A model generated the notes under the pieces. It was not told the origin of the DNA. It did no database searches and saw nothing but the letters and a program-made list of their open reading frames with translations. Position numbers and translations under genes: made by a program. From Antennarius striatus (taxonomy: Eukaryota > Chordata > Actinopteri > Lophiiformes > Antennariidae): a stretch of DNA of 64,000 nucleotides. Below are positions 41,946 to 53,670 of this stretch, piece by piece; the stretch's first letter is position 1; each line of letters starts with the position of its first letter. Where the stretch lies: contig NC_090777.1 in the NCBI RefSeq assembly GCF_040054535.1, forward strand, positions 8,775,501 to 8,839,500, given 5' to 3'.

Positions 41946-44043
41946 CATCCTGCAATGGTTGGTGTTGCTCATGTCAAACTCAAGTTAATAAATATTTCAG
42001 TACATTATTTACATAGTAATATCTTACTGATGAAAACTGATAAGGTTATGCATTTGGCATGTCAGTGATGACCTTTCATGTCAACCTTTTCATGTTCAAA
42101 CCAGTGTCCACTATGAATATTTTAAACGCCCTCAAGTGGTTTCAGGGAACTGGCTGCATCATTGATATATAGTGGTATATTTTCACGAGTCATTGCATTG
42201 TTGACTGGATAACATTATTTTCTTGATGGAAATGGCAAACAAGGTCTGTTTGGCCTTGCTATTGACATGGCTCAGGAAATAGACGTACACTATTTCAACA
42301 ACTCTTAAATTAGTTTCCTTGTGAGTTTGTCTAGACATTCATGTTTCCCAGTAGAGGAAGCAGGAGAGTACGCAAAACACTCTAAACAATATGGCATGTA
42401 ATGAATGAGACATGGTCTCAATGAATGAAGAGAGAATTAAGCAATAGGATGTTTGGGAGTTGAGCAATGACAACCAAGATAATGATAAAGGATAATTATC
42501 CATATTACTTTAAATATTGTATACATTTACAATTTCTAGAAAACTTTAGATCTTCTCAACTTTATGACAAACTTGAAAACTATCTTTCCTGACTGATTTG
42601 ACTTTGTGAATGACAATGAAGGACATTACAGATTTAACTTCCACGCTAACTCATCATTCTACATGTCTAACCTGGCAATGATTTGGTTGAATAGCACTCC
42701 TAATTTTTCAAGACACATTTTATCTACAGACAAGCTAATGCAAATTATCAACAATGTGGCTAGCCAGGGGCAAGACGGGGGTGAGTGTATCCTTAATAAC
42801 TACCCCGCTCAGAGAGATAGAAAGAGAGAGAGAAATGAGTGTAAGCAGCTCCTGCAATACAGATGAAATGCATTTTATGTGCTTCTACTTGAGAGGAAAA
42901 AATATTCATTTCTTTTCAATTTCAATACCCGCTTCATCCCCTGTCGTGGGTCGTGGGGTGCTGGAGCCTTGTATAATCCTGTGTTTTGACATGAATGTGT
43001 TTTACATCTGGAGATTTGAAGATTCTGCTCATCCTGGTAAAAACTTGTGAGACTCACACTGACACACGTGCGATACAGTGTTTCCACACATGCTGTACTC
43101 CATACAGTAGCAATTACAAACCATGTGGTTTCATTTATCCTTGTGTCCATAGCGACCATACAAACCTTTTCCATGGCAGTCACACATGCATCTGGTTAAG
43201 TCATTATTGGTAAACCCCGTTGCCATAGTTATCATGGGTGTGGTAGGGGTGGGAGAGTGACACAGGGAGTGGGAGGAGAAAAGAATTGTTAACAGTGGAA
43301 TCATAGGCACACACACATAGTCAATGAACATATGAGGAACATATGAGTTTGTAACTTAAGACCTTATGAATAAAAATATTTATATATTCGTACAAATCCG
43401 ATTAAGCCTGGTTCCTAATCAAGAAACCCTACTCTTATGAATGAAAATAGAAAAATAGAGCAGGAGAGAGAAAATTAAATTAGGAACACTCTTGTGGACA
43501 CTGGTAAGCTGGGAACATTGCCACTGAAGTGAGGAGGATCAAAATTTTCCACGGAACATAGTGGTTTTCCTGCCTCTTGTTTTTCCTCATCCTGTTTCTA
43601 GCCCAGTTATTTTAGAGTTATAAATATCAGGCAGGAGTTGGTGTTATAGCAGGAAAAGGGACATCAGGTACACAATATCTATTAAAAAAAGGGCAAGACC
43701 AATAAACACTACATTTTCAAAATAAAATGTATGTGAATGTGAAAAATGACCTGATGTGCCAGATGTTTGGAAAAGGGCAGCCACTTTCAACAAATTCTTG
43801 GCAGGTGAATGCATTATCCATCTGGCACTTGGCAAATTGAAACCAGTCAGGGAGAAGAGTGGGAAAAAATTGCATCGAGAAAAGCCTTCAGTAACTTTTA
43901 TGCTTTTCTTTCAGTGTATAAATAGTTCTGCCAAATCTTCCAAGTCTGCTTTCCTCTTTATTGCTGAGCTGACTGGATCAACACAGTTTCTTCACCTTCG
44001 GTTACAACAGCAATCCATTAAAAATTATTAGATTGTCTGGGGA
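41946..44043. other. Intergenic, nothing recognised
   Basis: About 2.1 kb, AT-rich, no gene or named repeat. Confidence 0.5.
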
Positions 44044-44212
44044 CCATGGGGTGGCAGTAGCTCAGTCCACTAAGTCTTGGACTGGGGATCTGAGGGTTGG
44101 CGGCTCAAGACCTGTGTCAGGCAAAACTTTTGGAGTGTCAGTTCACTTCCTGAGCACTGCTGAGGCACCCTTCAGCAAGGTGCCATCCACTTAATAAGTT
44201 GCTCATTGGAGG

Positions 44213-44287
<75 letters not shown>

Positions 44288-44330
44288 GTGCCTGGTACTG
44301 GTTGTAGACTAGTCCATACCTGGTGCTTTT
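44044..44330 (+). mobile_element. SINE family 2 with internal (GT)35
   Basis: A diverged head (GGCAGTAGCTCAGTCCACTA) and the shared body CACTTCCTGAGCACTGCTGA. The internal GT run has expanded to 70 bp (44215-44284). The 3' end is poorly conserved. Confidence 0.65.
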
Positions 44331-45075
44331 ATAAATGTCTGTGTTTAAGTTTGACCATTGCCAACATGATGGGTTTTATTTTGTTAACATTACATTGCTT
44401 TTCAGTTACAACTGACATGTATTGACATTTAAATCACATTGTGTCTCTCAGTCTCTCACTTGTGCAGTATCAAAAAACATTTATCTGATCAATTAGACAA
44501 AACAATGTAACAATGCAATGTGTGTGAAGTGCAGAGGAAAATATAAACATATTTCATATGGGATTTATGAAATAGATATACAACATTGAAAAACTGGGCC
44601 GTGTTCAGGTAGATTAACCTTCACCAAGGCACCTTGGTTTCCTCTATATGTCATAGAAGCTAAAAGCAACTCTTCCATGAGAATTTGGTCTTCATAATAT
44701 GATTCCGAGACTAAAAAATCAGAGTCTAGCTTGAAATCATTATTTGTGTGAACTTTTGAGCATATCCATTCCAAAACTTGGATTTCTCTTTAAAAGATGC
44801 CCCACCCTTCTTCCTAGCATCATGATAATCTCTATCTCTAGCCAAAATTTTCTTCTAAGTAAGGTAGAAAAAGATCCTTACTCCACTCCTTTCTCCAGAA
44901 CCAGCAAAACTCAAAATCAAATTACAAAATAATCACGTTCAAAAAGAGATTCCAAAAGAGATTCACATAAAGACGATTTTTAATTGTGCTGTGCATTTCC
45001 TGAACAAATAAACATATAACCTTTTAACATTAATCAAAAACAGACAAAATTAAGAGAAAAAAACAATTATACATT
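44331..45075. other. Intergenic, nothing recognised
   Basis: About 0.75 kb. It could include the 3' remnant of the Tx1-like copy to its right, but no similarity was seen. Confidence 0.45.
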
Positions 45076-46200
45076 CTACACAATCATCTCTTCTACAATC
45101 ATGTCTTTAACTTTTTTACTTCTTTTTTTTTTCAATCTATAAAAGTCTTGGTCTGTAAAAGCTGGTTGGTGACTTCTACCTTGATTCTTTAAATAAAAGC
45201 TGATGCTAACCAGAAACATGTTGAGGACAGAAAAAATATTTTCTACGTTTGCCCTCAAACCTTTTGTGCCTTGCAGGAATTTTTTTATCTTTTGTGAATC
45301 ATAATTTTCTGTTTCGACCTCTGTCAGACTGTTGTCATTTTCGTTCTCAGATCTACTTGTATCAGGAGGTGTCTCAGGTGTTTCTATGGCAGTTTTCTTA
45401 GCTTTTTTCATTCTTGTGTTAGTGTATTTCCTTTTAAGAGCTATCTTTAATTATTCCTTGTGTAGAGTATAACTTCATTTATCACAATATCATCCTCTTC
45501 CTCCTCCTTCCCCAGGAGAGACTCTACCCCCCCTGACGGCTGTTTCTCTGGCCCTCTCAGCCTCAGTGTTATTCTGTGGCTCTGGGTTGATGGCCGGCGA
45601 CTGTTTAACCTTTGCGTTGTCACCTGTATCCTTTGTGTGATTCTGCAGTTCTGGCTTGGCAGTCGGCGAACCAGTGGGTAAAGGAGTCGGAAACCCACAC
45701 AGCCGCGGCCCCAGAGTCTGGGCCCCAGCGCCGTATAAGTAGCTTCAACTACCGGCTCTGCGGTGTCTCCACTGTTGTAACCAACCTGCTGTCCCACCGC
45801 TAAACACACCTCCCCCGCTGAGCAGTTGGGGGGAAGTGTTAACTTTATCCAATGCTACCATGTGAGCTTTGCCAGAGCAGCTTTTTCCTTCACGGTAACC
45901 CATCTCGGGGCTACCATATTGCTTCCTAATCTCCACAGAAGTCTCACAAACAACGCAACTACAAAGTAACCATCACTAACTGAAAGTGAAGATGCACGTA
46001 CACAAAAAAGCAATAAATGACAGAGTGAATACGCATTTGGATGCCACACTCCTGTCTATTTCTCTCATGAACTCCGAAAACGTGACCATGGTTAAATTAT
46101 GGTACACAAAAAACTTGTAGAAATACACTAAAAAGCAAAAATTAGAGTGAGTAGATGCACAGAGATGCTTACATACCACTTCCTCTACTCAGAGAGAGTG
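45076..46200 (-). mobile_element. Tx1-like LINE copy B: 5' UTR and ORF1
   Basis: 46200-45890 matches the 5' region of copy A (53670-53340). After it come an ORF1 N-terminal part (RKQYGSPEMGYREGKSCSG) and, after a frame break, the ORF1 C-terminal part 45411-45076. That part contains SQKIKKFLQGTKGLRANVEN and FTDQDFYRLKKK. The C-terminal pattern (K-I-x-x-F-L-Q-x-T-K-G ... FTDQ-x-x-x-RLKK) is that of Tx1-clade ORF1, an RNA-binding protein. No ORF2 follows, so the copy is truncated. Confidence 0.6.
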
Positions 46201-46214
46201 CAAAAAAGAGAAAT

Positions 46215-49190
46215 TTTGATTTTCGAAAAAAACTTTTATTAGTTGCTTTTTTCCATTTTGTAACAGTAAAAAAGGACTAATACATGGCTTCAAATAAGTA
46301 AATACATCATAAATAGAATGTACAATCAAGCAGTCACATCAGCATAGAATAATTTTTCATCTGCTACAAAACAGACAACCCTCTGGACCCCTCAGACCTG
46401 CTGGAATGAGTCCACATCACCAGCTGCTTTGTAAAAACAGAAATCCACCATTAGTCTGGACCTGATTATCTTTTTGTACATTAAAACCACATTAATGTTC
46501 AGGTCCTCCTCCACCTTCGTCCTTCTGCTCACATTCACTACCATCTTAGCCGTCTGAGGTCCGGCCAGGTCCTAAAACATAGTTTAAAACCTGGTTTTTC
46601 AGTTTGTGATGGCAAGTATATTTAAAAACAAAAAGAAAAACCTGCCCACTTAAAACCTTTCCGCAGGCGGTAAAAACAGTTTGTGAAAACAGAAACGGGG
46701 GTAAAAGATGATGACACTCATGAAAACAGTTTTAAATAGTCTCTCTGTTGTCACAGAAGGGACATCTGCCCTCCACTGACCGTTTGATCACCGACACAAA
46801 AGAGTTCACAGGGAGGATTCCATTGAGGATCCTCCACTGGAGGTCTTCGCATTTTCTTGTCAGCGGAGGCTTGTACAGAGACCTCCATGATGGTCTTGTC
46901 TGAGGACCCAGGCCCAAGTAGCTCTTCCATAGAGTGTCTGTCTGATCTCTCATTTTGTTCCTGTTGTGTTTTCACCATCAGATAGTAAAGGGCTTTCCCT
47001 GAAGCCCCCTTCAGGGAGGCAGGTCTGGGTCCCAGTATAGGTCCAGAACTGTCTTTAAAATCAGGTGCCAGGGAAAGGGTAGGAAAGGAGTCCTCATTGT
47101 TTGGAAAACTTTCCCCTCCTTAAAACCTTTTAAAAGCAGGCACTCATGTACTGTTAGTCTTTGCCTCCAGTGGTCCAACAGTTGCCTAGTGATCCTGGTG
47201 GATCTTAATCACAGCTGAGCAGCCAGCCAAGCAGGGTCTTTAAGCCAAGGCCCAGACAGTTCCACCACCTTTCCCAGCGTGAAGACTCCTGCAGCCTTCT
47301 GGTGAGACAATCCTACAGCCCCTCCCCCACCATCATAGCCTTCCTCTTCCCCCAGTTCCCCAGTAAAAGCAAAATTGTTAACAGTTTCAGTGAAACAGTC
47401 CCTCAGTGTGATGTAAAAAGTATGTCACACTGAAGGAAACAAACACCTTGGAGGCTGTGTCTCAGTTTCCTGAGCAGAGACTCAATGGATACAGAGTAGA
47501 GCATCCCAGAGAGAGACCAGCCCTGTCTTACCCCCCTCCAAATGCTGAACAGAGCACTTAGACCACCGTTTATCTTCAGAACACCCATATGTCACCGTAG
47601 AGAAGTGTTATCTTAGCAAAGAAAGCTTGGTTGAACCTGAAAAGAGCCAGCGTCTGCCATAAATACTGGTGTTCAACCCAGTCACAAGCCTTTTCCTGGC
47701 CAATGATTGACCAGAAAGACTTGTAAAAGTACATAGGGAGGTCGGCTATCCCTCGAGCTCTGCCCCTCTGTAGGCTCATTAGAACCTAGGTAAGCTCCTG
47801 AACAGTCAGGTCTGCCTCTAGCTGGTAATTTCTCTCTGTGTTCACCTGAGGGAGACCCCTGAAGAAGCTGCTGAGCAACTCTGGGTTTGGTGTCCATTCA
47901 CAAAATGGGAAGGAACATCCATTGCTGAGATGTTCAGGAACCGAGACCTGACCAGAGCCCCCTGTGCTGTAACGCCCAGCAGGTTGGCCATAGCCTCCTT
48001 TTTAGATTTAAGGGAATCTAAACACCCTCGATTGCCTGTAGATTCTGCTAAAGACTGCATTTCTACTATCTCAGTCTCTTGGGCTCTCATAGAACAGGTT
48101 ACATCTCTAGTGTCATTCCGAGTGTACTGTTGACAAAGTTGTTTGATTTGGGATTTTCTTAAGTCCCACCATTGATGAATACAGCTGAAGGCAGGTTTAC
48201 TCTCTCTGCGGGATGCCCAGAAAACATTAAAAGCAGTTTTAAAAACCTGGTCATTTTAAAGGCTGGAATTAAAATGCCAATATGTACTTTTAAAATGTAC
48301 ATTTTTTTTATAAAAACGGAGCAGGAGAGGAAACAGTGATCAGTAAAACAGGCTGGATGTGACATTTTTAAAAAAATGTTCACCTGATGATTAAAACAGT
48401 AAAAACAGTCCAATCTGGCCAGACACAAACCATTTGCTGTAGAGTGGCTCCAGGGGTACTGCCTGTTAAAAACCCTCCAGATATCAGACAGCTCACCATT
48501 TGCTGTCTGATTCTGTGGGAAGAGGCACAATGAGGTTCGGGATGATTCCTATCCAGGTTGTGATCCACTGTACAGTTAAAATCACCCCATAAAAACATAA
48601 AATTGTCACTGTTCTAAAAGTATCAGTATCAGTAGGGAACATAGGCATTTAAAAACATCTTCAACTTTTCAAACTTTAAAAAAATACCTGGAATAACTTC
48701 CTCTACTTCATAAGAAACAGGCAAAAACCATCTGGAGAATAGAATCCCCCCCCCCCCCAGTACAACTAGATTTATGACTTAAAACGACCTCCCCATTAGA
48801 AGCCCTCCATCGGTCACTCTGGTTATCTACAGAACCATGGGTCTCCTGCAAAAACATCACATCTACTTTCTTTAGCTCCCTTAACTTAAAAATGGCAGCT
48901 CACTGAAAATCGGCCCTCACACCATTCACATTTTAAGTGCTGATTTTAAAATCACACATGTACAAAAAAGAGAAGATGATCCAAAAAAAAAGGCAATCAG
49001 TAAAAAAGAGCAGCAGCAGATTCTTTTAACAGTCGTCTTCTTTATTAAGCCTTCACTCTTAAAACCATCTTCTTTAACCTGTAGACCTCCTGGTCTGTGA
49101 GCACATCATCTGCTCTCCTACCAGACTTCCTGGTCAGAGGTGACCTGATGAAAAGCTCTAGGTCAGAGAAGTGGTCTCAGATCTCAGGCA
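46215..49190 (-). mobile_element. Tx1-like LINE copy A: ORF1 end, ORF2 (endonuclease-RT) and 3' UTR
   Basis: From the 5' side, the end of ORF1 (DVLTDQEVYRLKKMVLRVKA, stop at 49047-49045) is followed by ORF2 from about 48970. The apurinic endonuclease keeps FLWGDFNCTVDHNLDRNHPE (about 48590). RT fragments include ACDWVEHQYLWQTLALFRF and GVRQGWSLSGMLYSVSIESLL. The C-terminus includes WRSLYKPPLTRKCEDLQWRI, a CPFC finger remnant and VEEDLNINVVLMYKKIIRSR, ending near 46331. An AATAAA-type signal lies near 46225. There are many frameshifts and stops. The 5' part is interrupted by the Rex1-like element. It belongs to the L1/Tx1 group. Confidence 0.8.
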
Positions 49191-49233
49191 GTCTGAACCC
49201 TTTGGTTCTCCCCAGGACCGTTTATATGTTCAA

Positions 49234-49305
49234 CAGACAGATAGACAGATGGACAGACAGACAGACAGACAGATAGACAGATAGACAGATAGATAGATAG
49301 ATAAA
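49234..49305. repeat. (GATA/GACA)n tail of the Rex1-like LINE
   Basis: Mixed tetranucleotide repeat immediately after the LINE 3' tip. Tandem-repeat tails of this kind replace poly(A) in Rex1-type elements. Confidence 0.85.
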
Positions 49306-52300
49306 TAAAAAATCCCGGAAGAAATTGTATATATCCACTGCCCAGGCATGATAAAGCGAATAAATACTGGAAAAACACCAGGAGGAAAAGAAACACTGAC
49401 ATCACAGGACATACCACAACACATACACTACACTAACAGACACATGCAGCACTAACAGGACTTATATACTAAACTATGACTAAAATATAAACAATATAAA
49501 ATTAAAAATAAACACTATAAAATTAAATTGAAATATAAACAGTATAAAATTAAATTAAATCTGTTCAACCACGTGCTGACCTCGCCACCTCCCCCTCGCT
49601 CCTCCTGACAGAGTCATTGTACATTGTACCCCCTGATGGCACGGGGCACGAAGGATGACCTCAACCTCTCTGTGGAGGGAGGCACTGTGTGACAGCAGTC
49701 TTCCGCTGAAGGTGCTTCTTTGCTGGGAGAAGGTGGTGTGCAGGGGGTGGCTGGTATTGTTCATGATAGCCTTAACTTTAGACATGGTCCTGCTCTCCAG
49801 AAGTGTCTCCACAGAGTCCAGGCTCAGACCAACCACTGAGCCCGCTCTGCGCATGAGTCTGTTAAGACGATCCATATATCTTTTCCCGGCCCCGCCACCC
49901 CAACACACAATGCCATATGAAAGCACACTGGGAAACTACGGACTGATAGAACATGAGAAGGAGCTTAGGACAGATGTTGAAGGAGGCCAGCCTCCTCAGG
50001 AAGTACATCCTGCTCTGCCCCTTCTTGTACACGCAGTCCGAGTTGAGTGACCAGTCCAGTCTGCTGTCTAGCTGCAGGTACTTATAGTTTTCTACCACCT
50101 CCACCTCACTGCCCTCAATGATCACTGGCTGTGGAGAAGGGGCTGCCCGCCGGAAATCCAGCACCATCTCCTTCGTCTTGGAGACGTTGAGCTGGAGCTG
50201 GTTCTGTTGGCACCACTCCACGAAGTCAGCCACCAATGCCTGTACCCCTCCTCATCACTCTCCCGGATACATGCCACAATCGCAGTGTCATTGGAGTACT
50301 TCTGTATGTGGCATGTATCCGAGTTGTGCTTGAAGTCCGATGTGTAGAGGGTGAAGAGAATGGGGGGGAGAACGGTCCCTTGTGGCGCCCCCGTGCTGCT
50401 GGTCACCATAGAAGACAAACAGTCCCCCATACGGACGTACTGGGGTCTGTCCGTTAGGTAGTCCGTGATCCAGCTCACGAGGTAGGACTCCACAGCCATG
50501 GAGGTCAGTTTATCCTGCAGGAGCCAGGGCTGGATGGTGTTGAAGGTGCTCGAAAAGTCAAAGAAGAGCACCCTGACTGCACAGCCCCCGGCATCCAGGA
50601 AGGAGAGCACGTGGTGGAGGAGGTACAAGACAGTGTCATCAACCCCAACCTTGGCCTGATAGGCAAACTGGAGAGGGTCCATAGCACCCTGCACCTGGGG
50701 ACGCATGAGCTCCAGGACCAGTCACTCTAGGGTCTTAATTATGTGGGAGGTAAGAGCGACCGGTCAGTGGTCATTGAGCTCAGTAGGACGTCCTTTCTTG
50801 GGTACAGGGATGATGCAGGAGGTCTTCCACAGTGTTGGGACCCTACCCAGCCACAGACTGAGGTTGAACAATTGCTGCAGGGGGTCCCCCAGTTCCAAAG
50901 CACAGGCTCGGAGGAGTCTTGGGGAGACCTTATCCGATCCAGCCGCCTTATAGGGACGGAACTTCCTCAGCGTCAGATAGACAGATAGATAGATAGTTGG
51001 TGGTCTGGAAGCAGGTCTACAGTGATGATGGTCTTGGTCATGGTGGGAGCAGGAGGTCGTAGCAAAGTTGGAAGTCCAGTGGTTGAGGTGGGGCCGTTGA
51101 GCTTCGCAGTTCTTGGAGTGGGCTCGGGAGAAGTGGCAGGGGTGGAAGGAGAGGCAGCAGAGGAGGAAGAGGAGGGAGCATCAGTGGAGCGGTTTGCAGG
51201 ACCGGGAGAGGCCTGGGACGAGGAGTCGAGACTGCGCCCTTTCTCGTGTCCGGTGATGGTTCTCATTTCATTCCAGACCTCCCGCACCTGGTTGCACCCC
51301 AGTTGCTTCTCCAGCTTCTTCCTGTACGCCTCCTTTGCCTCCCTCAGGCAGAGTCTCACTTCCTGCTGAGCCTTCCTCATCTCCTCCTCGTTCTTGCTCC
51401 TGAACGCCCGCTTCTTCCTATTCAGGACAGCCTTGACTTCCTTGGTTACCCAGGGTTTGTTGTTGGGGTAACACCTGATTGTCCTGACAGGGGCCACGGT
51501 GTCCACACAGAAGTTCATGTAATCTGTAAAACACTGAGCTGCCCTTTCAATGTCCTCCACGTGTGAGCCCACGATGACATCCCAGTCGGTGGACTGGAAG
51601 CAGTTCCTCAGCATCTCCTCTGCTTCCGGGGACCACCTCCTGACCTCTCGTGTTATTGCTGGGAGCCGTTTCACCAGCGGGATGTAGGTGGGCTGTAGGT
51701 ACACTAGGTTGTGGTCTGATTTACCTAGTGGAGGGAGGGGGGTGACGGTGTATGCCTCCTTAGCATTAGTGTAGAACAGATTGATGGTTCTGTTCTTCCG
51801 TGTGGGACAGTCTACACACTGGGCCATCGTGGGGAGAGATGAGTCCAAAGTGACGTGGTTAAAGTCATCAGTAATAATGACGAGCGCCTCTGGGTCTGAG
51901 AAGCAGAGGTGGTCCGACAGATGGTCTCTTGTGCAGTCTCTGGGTCCGCCCGTGGAGGGATGTAGACGGCGAGGACAATAACATGTGAGAATTCACGCGC
52001 CAGGTAGTAGGGTCTGATGCTAACAGCTGTTAGCTCCAGATTGCGTTTGTACAGTGTTGATTTCACCGTCACGTCTCGGATGGCACCATCTATCGTTAGT
52101 ATAGATTATTAATCCACCTCCTTTCTTCTTACCGGCGATGTCCATGTCCCGGTCCGCTCATACGGAGGAGAAGCCGGTTAGTCTGACGTTAGCGTCTGGC
52201 ACGTTGCCAGTTAGCCATGTCTCTGAGAACACAAACAAGCTGGTTTCCCAGTAGCGTCAGTTCGTCCGACTTGTTCAGTACCGAGTTCACGTTCCCCATG

Positions 52301-52400
52301 ATGACGGAGAGGACGGAGGGCTTGACTCGCCTCCGGTTAGCAGCTCTAAGCGTAGGTCTAGCCCTTTCAAAGCGACCCACTTAGCATCCGCGATATCTCC
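49234..52400 (-). mobile_element. Rex1/Babar-like LINE, near full length but broken
   Basis: The minus strand reads 5' to 3'. An endonuclease start (LSVIMGNVNSVLNKSDELTL, about 52300) is followed by frame-shifted endonuclease parts. A long frame (51848-50973) carries the end of the endonuclease domain (KEAYTVTPLPPLGKSDHNLV) and a linker. The RT starts at KAAGSDKVSPRLLRACALEL and runs through FSSTFNTIQPWLL, STGAPQGTVLPPILFTLYTS and a damaged catalytic box (YSNDTAIVA, normally YADD-type). The C-terminus ends near 49555. The 3' tip is CAATTTCTTCCGGGATTT plus a (TATC/TGTC)n tail. A short TATC tract interrupts the frame at 50975-51000. The clade call rests on the RT wording and the tandem-repeat 3' tail. 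Confidence 0.8.
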
Positions 52401-52817
52401 GTCGGAGCTCAGCGGGGATGATATCGCGTGTTGCTGGGTCTTCTTTGACCCTCATAGACATCAACTCATCCCTGGAGTACACTAGCATATTACTATACAT
52501 TATCTAAAATTTATGTTAGAATAATATACACAGAAACATAGAAAAAAACACCAAATTAAGCACAACAAACTCGCTCAGAGCAGAGGAAACTGCAGCCTGA
52601 TTGCATGCACAGTGAGAGTAGATGGCCTGGGAATACTGGAGCTGACAGGATTCAGTCCCAGCCGATGCCGTCACTATCCTCCTGGTCTTGATACCGTTGT
52701 GCACCACTTCTGGAGTATTTTATTTTTCTGAGACATTTTTAACATATCATCATCATTCATGTCTTCATACATGTCTTCATCATTAACAATTTCACCCAAA
52801 CATAATTATGGACATTT
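52401..52817. other. Probable 5' flank or UTR of the Rex1-like LINE
   Basis: No coding similarity. It lies between the LINE endonuclease start and the GC-rich repeat, so it is either LINE 5' UTR or Tx1 debris. Confidence 0.35.
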
Positions 52818-53296
52818 TGAGCCCCGACCCGGCCCGAAATTTGAGCCGGTTTGGCCCGAATCTATGGATTCGGGCTTAAGATCTTACCTCTTCTTTCAGT
52901 GCGTACGATCGGAAAGGCAAACTGACAGAAAATACAGCTGACGCACAGAGGGAACTGAGCAGGTATTGTAGATGGATGTTTCTCATATGGCGCCTTCTCT
53001 GTTTTACCTAATTTATTTATTTTATAAGTGTATTCCTTAGTTTAATACCCATAGATTGTTTGAGATACATAATATATAAATATATATTTATTAAAAAAGT
53101 TTTGGCCGGGTCGGCTTGGACCATAAGATCTTAAACCCGAGCCCAAGTACAAAAAAAAATCTAGCTCGACCCGATCCGTGCCCGAGGGTTTAACGCCCGA
53201 CCCGAACATAATTACTGATTTTAATAGCCCGACCCGGCCCGAATTTCGGTTTGGGTCGGGCCCGAACTCGGGCTCGGGCGTAAGATCGTACCTCTA
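52818..53296. repeat. GC-rich repeat unit, possibly nonautonomous hAT-like
   Basis: Two same-orientation blocks begin CCCGACCCGGCCCGAA (52826-52841 and 53229-53244). Each ends in AAGATCTTACCTCT or AAGATCGTACCTCT. Between them lie an AT-rich segment and further CCCGACC motifs in both orientations. The terminal TAGAGGTACGATC (in reverse) resembles hAT ends, but no matching inverted end is present on the left. The element interrupts Tx1 copy A. Confidence 0.5.
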
Positions 53297-53299
53297 GCT

Positions 53300-53670
53300 G
53301 ACAGTCGATGTGAGTCTAATCCAGTGCTTGTGAGTGAGCTTTCGAATGTGGTTTCTTCTTCTTCGGTTGCCCATCTCAGGGCTTCCATATTGCCTCCTAA
53401 TCCCTGCAAATGCCCCACAAACTACTGAACGTAACTGCAATGTAACTGTAGGTAAATGAAACATGAACATATGAGCAAAAAAAATTTAGTAAATAAACGC
53501 GCTAAGGCACTACACTCATGTCACGTCCACTCACTAACTCCAGGACGTAACCAAGGCTAAATTATGGGACACAAAACATGTTTTAACATATTTAAAAAAC
53601 CAAATAGAGTGAATAGATGCGTAAAGACGCCACACAGTCCTAAGAGAGAGAGCGCTTTCAAGCCAGAGAC
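53300..53670 (-). mobile_element. Tx1-like LINE copy A, 5' end
   Basis: Aligns with the 5' region of copy B (45890-46200). Shared blocks include CCATATTGC, AAATTATGG and the ACACAAAA context, plus the start of the ORF1 frame (RRQYGSPEMGN). The 5' limit is next to an AGAGAGAG run (53645-53653). The remainder of copy A continues at 49190 after the inserted repeats. Confidence 0.55.

Noticed and set aside
49240..49305. CRISPR-like regular repeats
   Set aside because: Simple tetranucleotide microsatellite in a vertebrate genome; no spacers and no cas genes.
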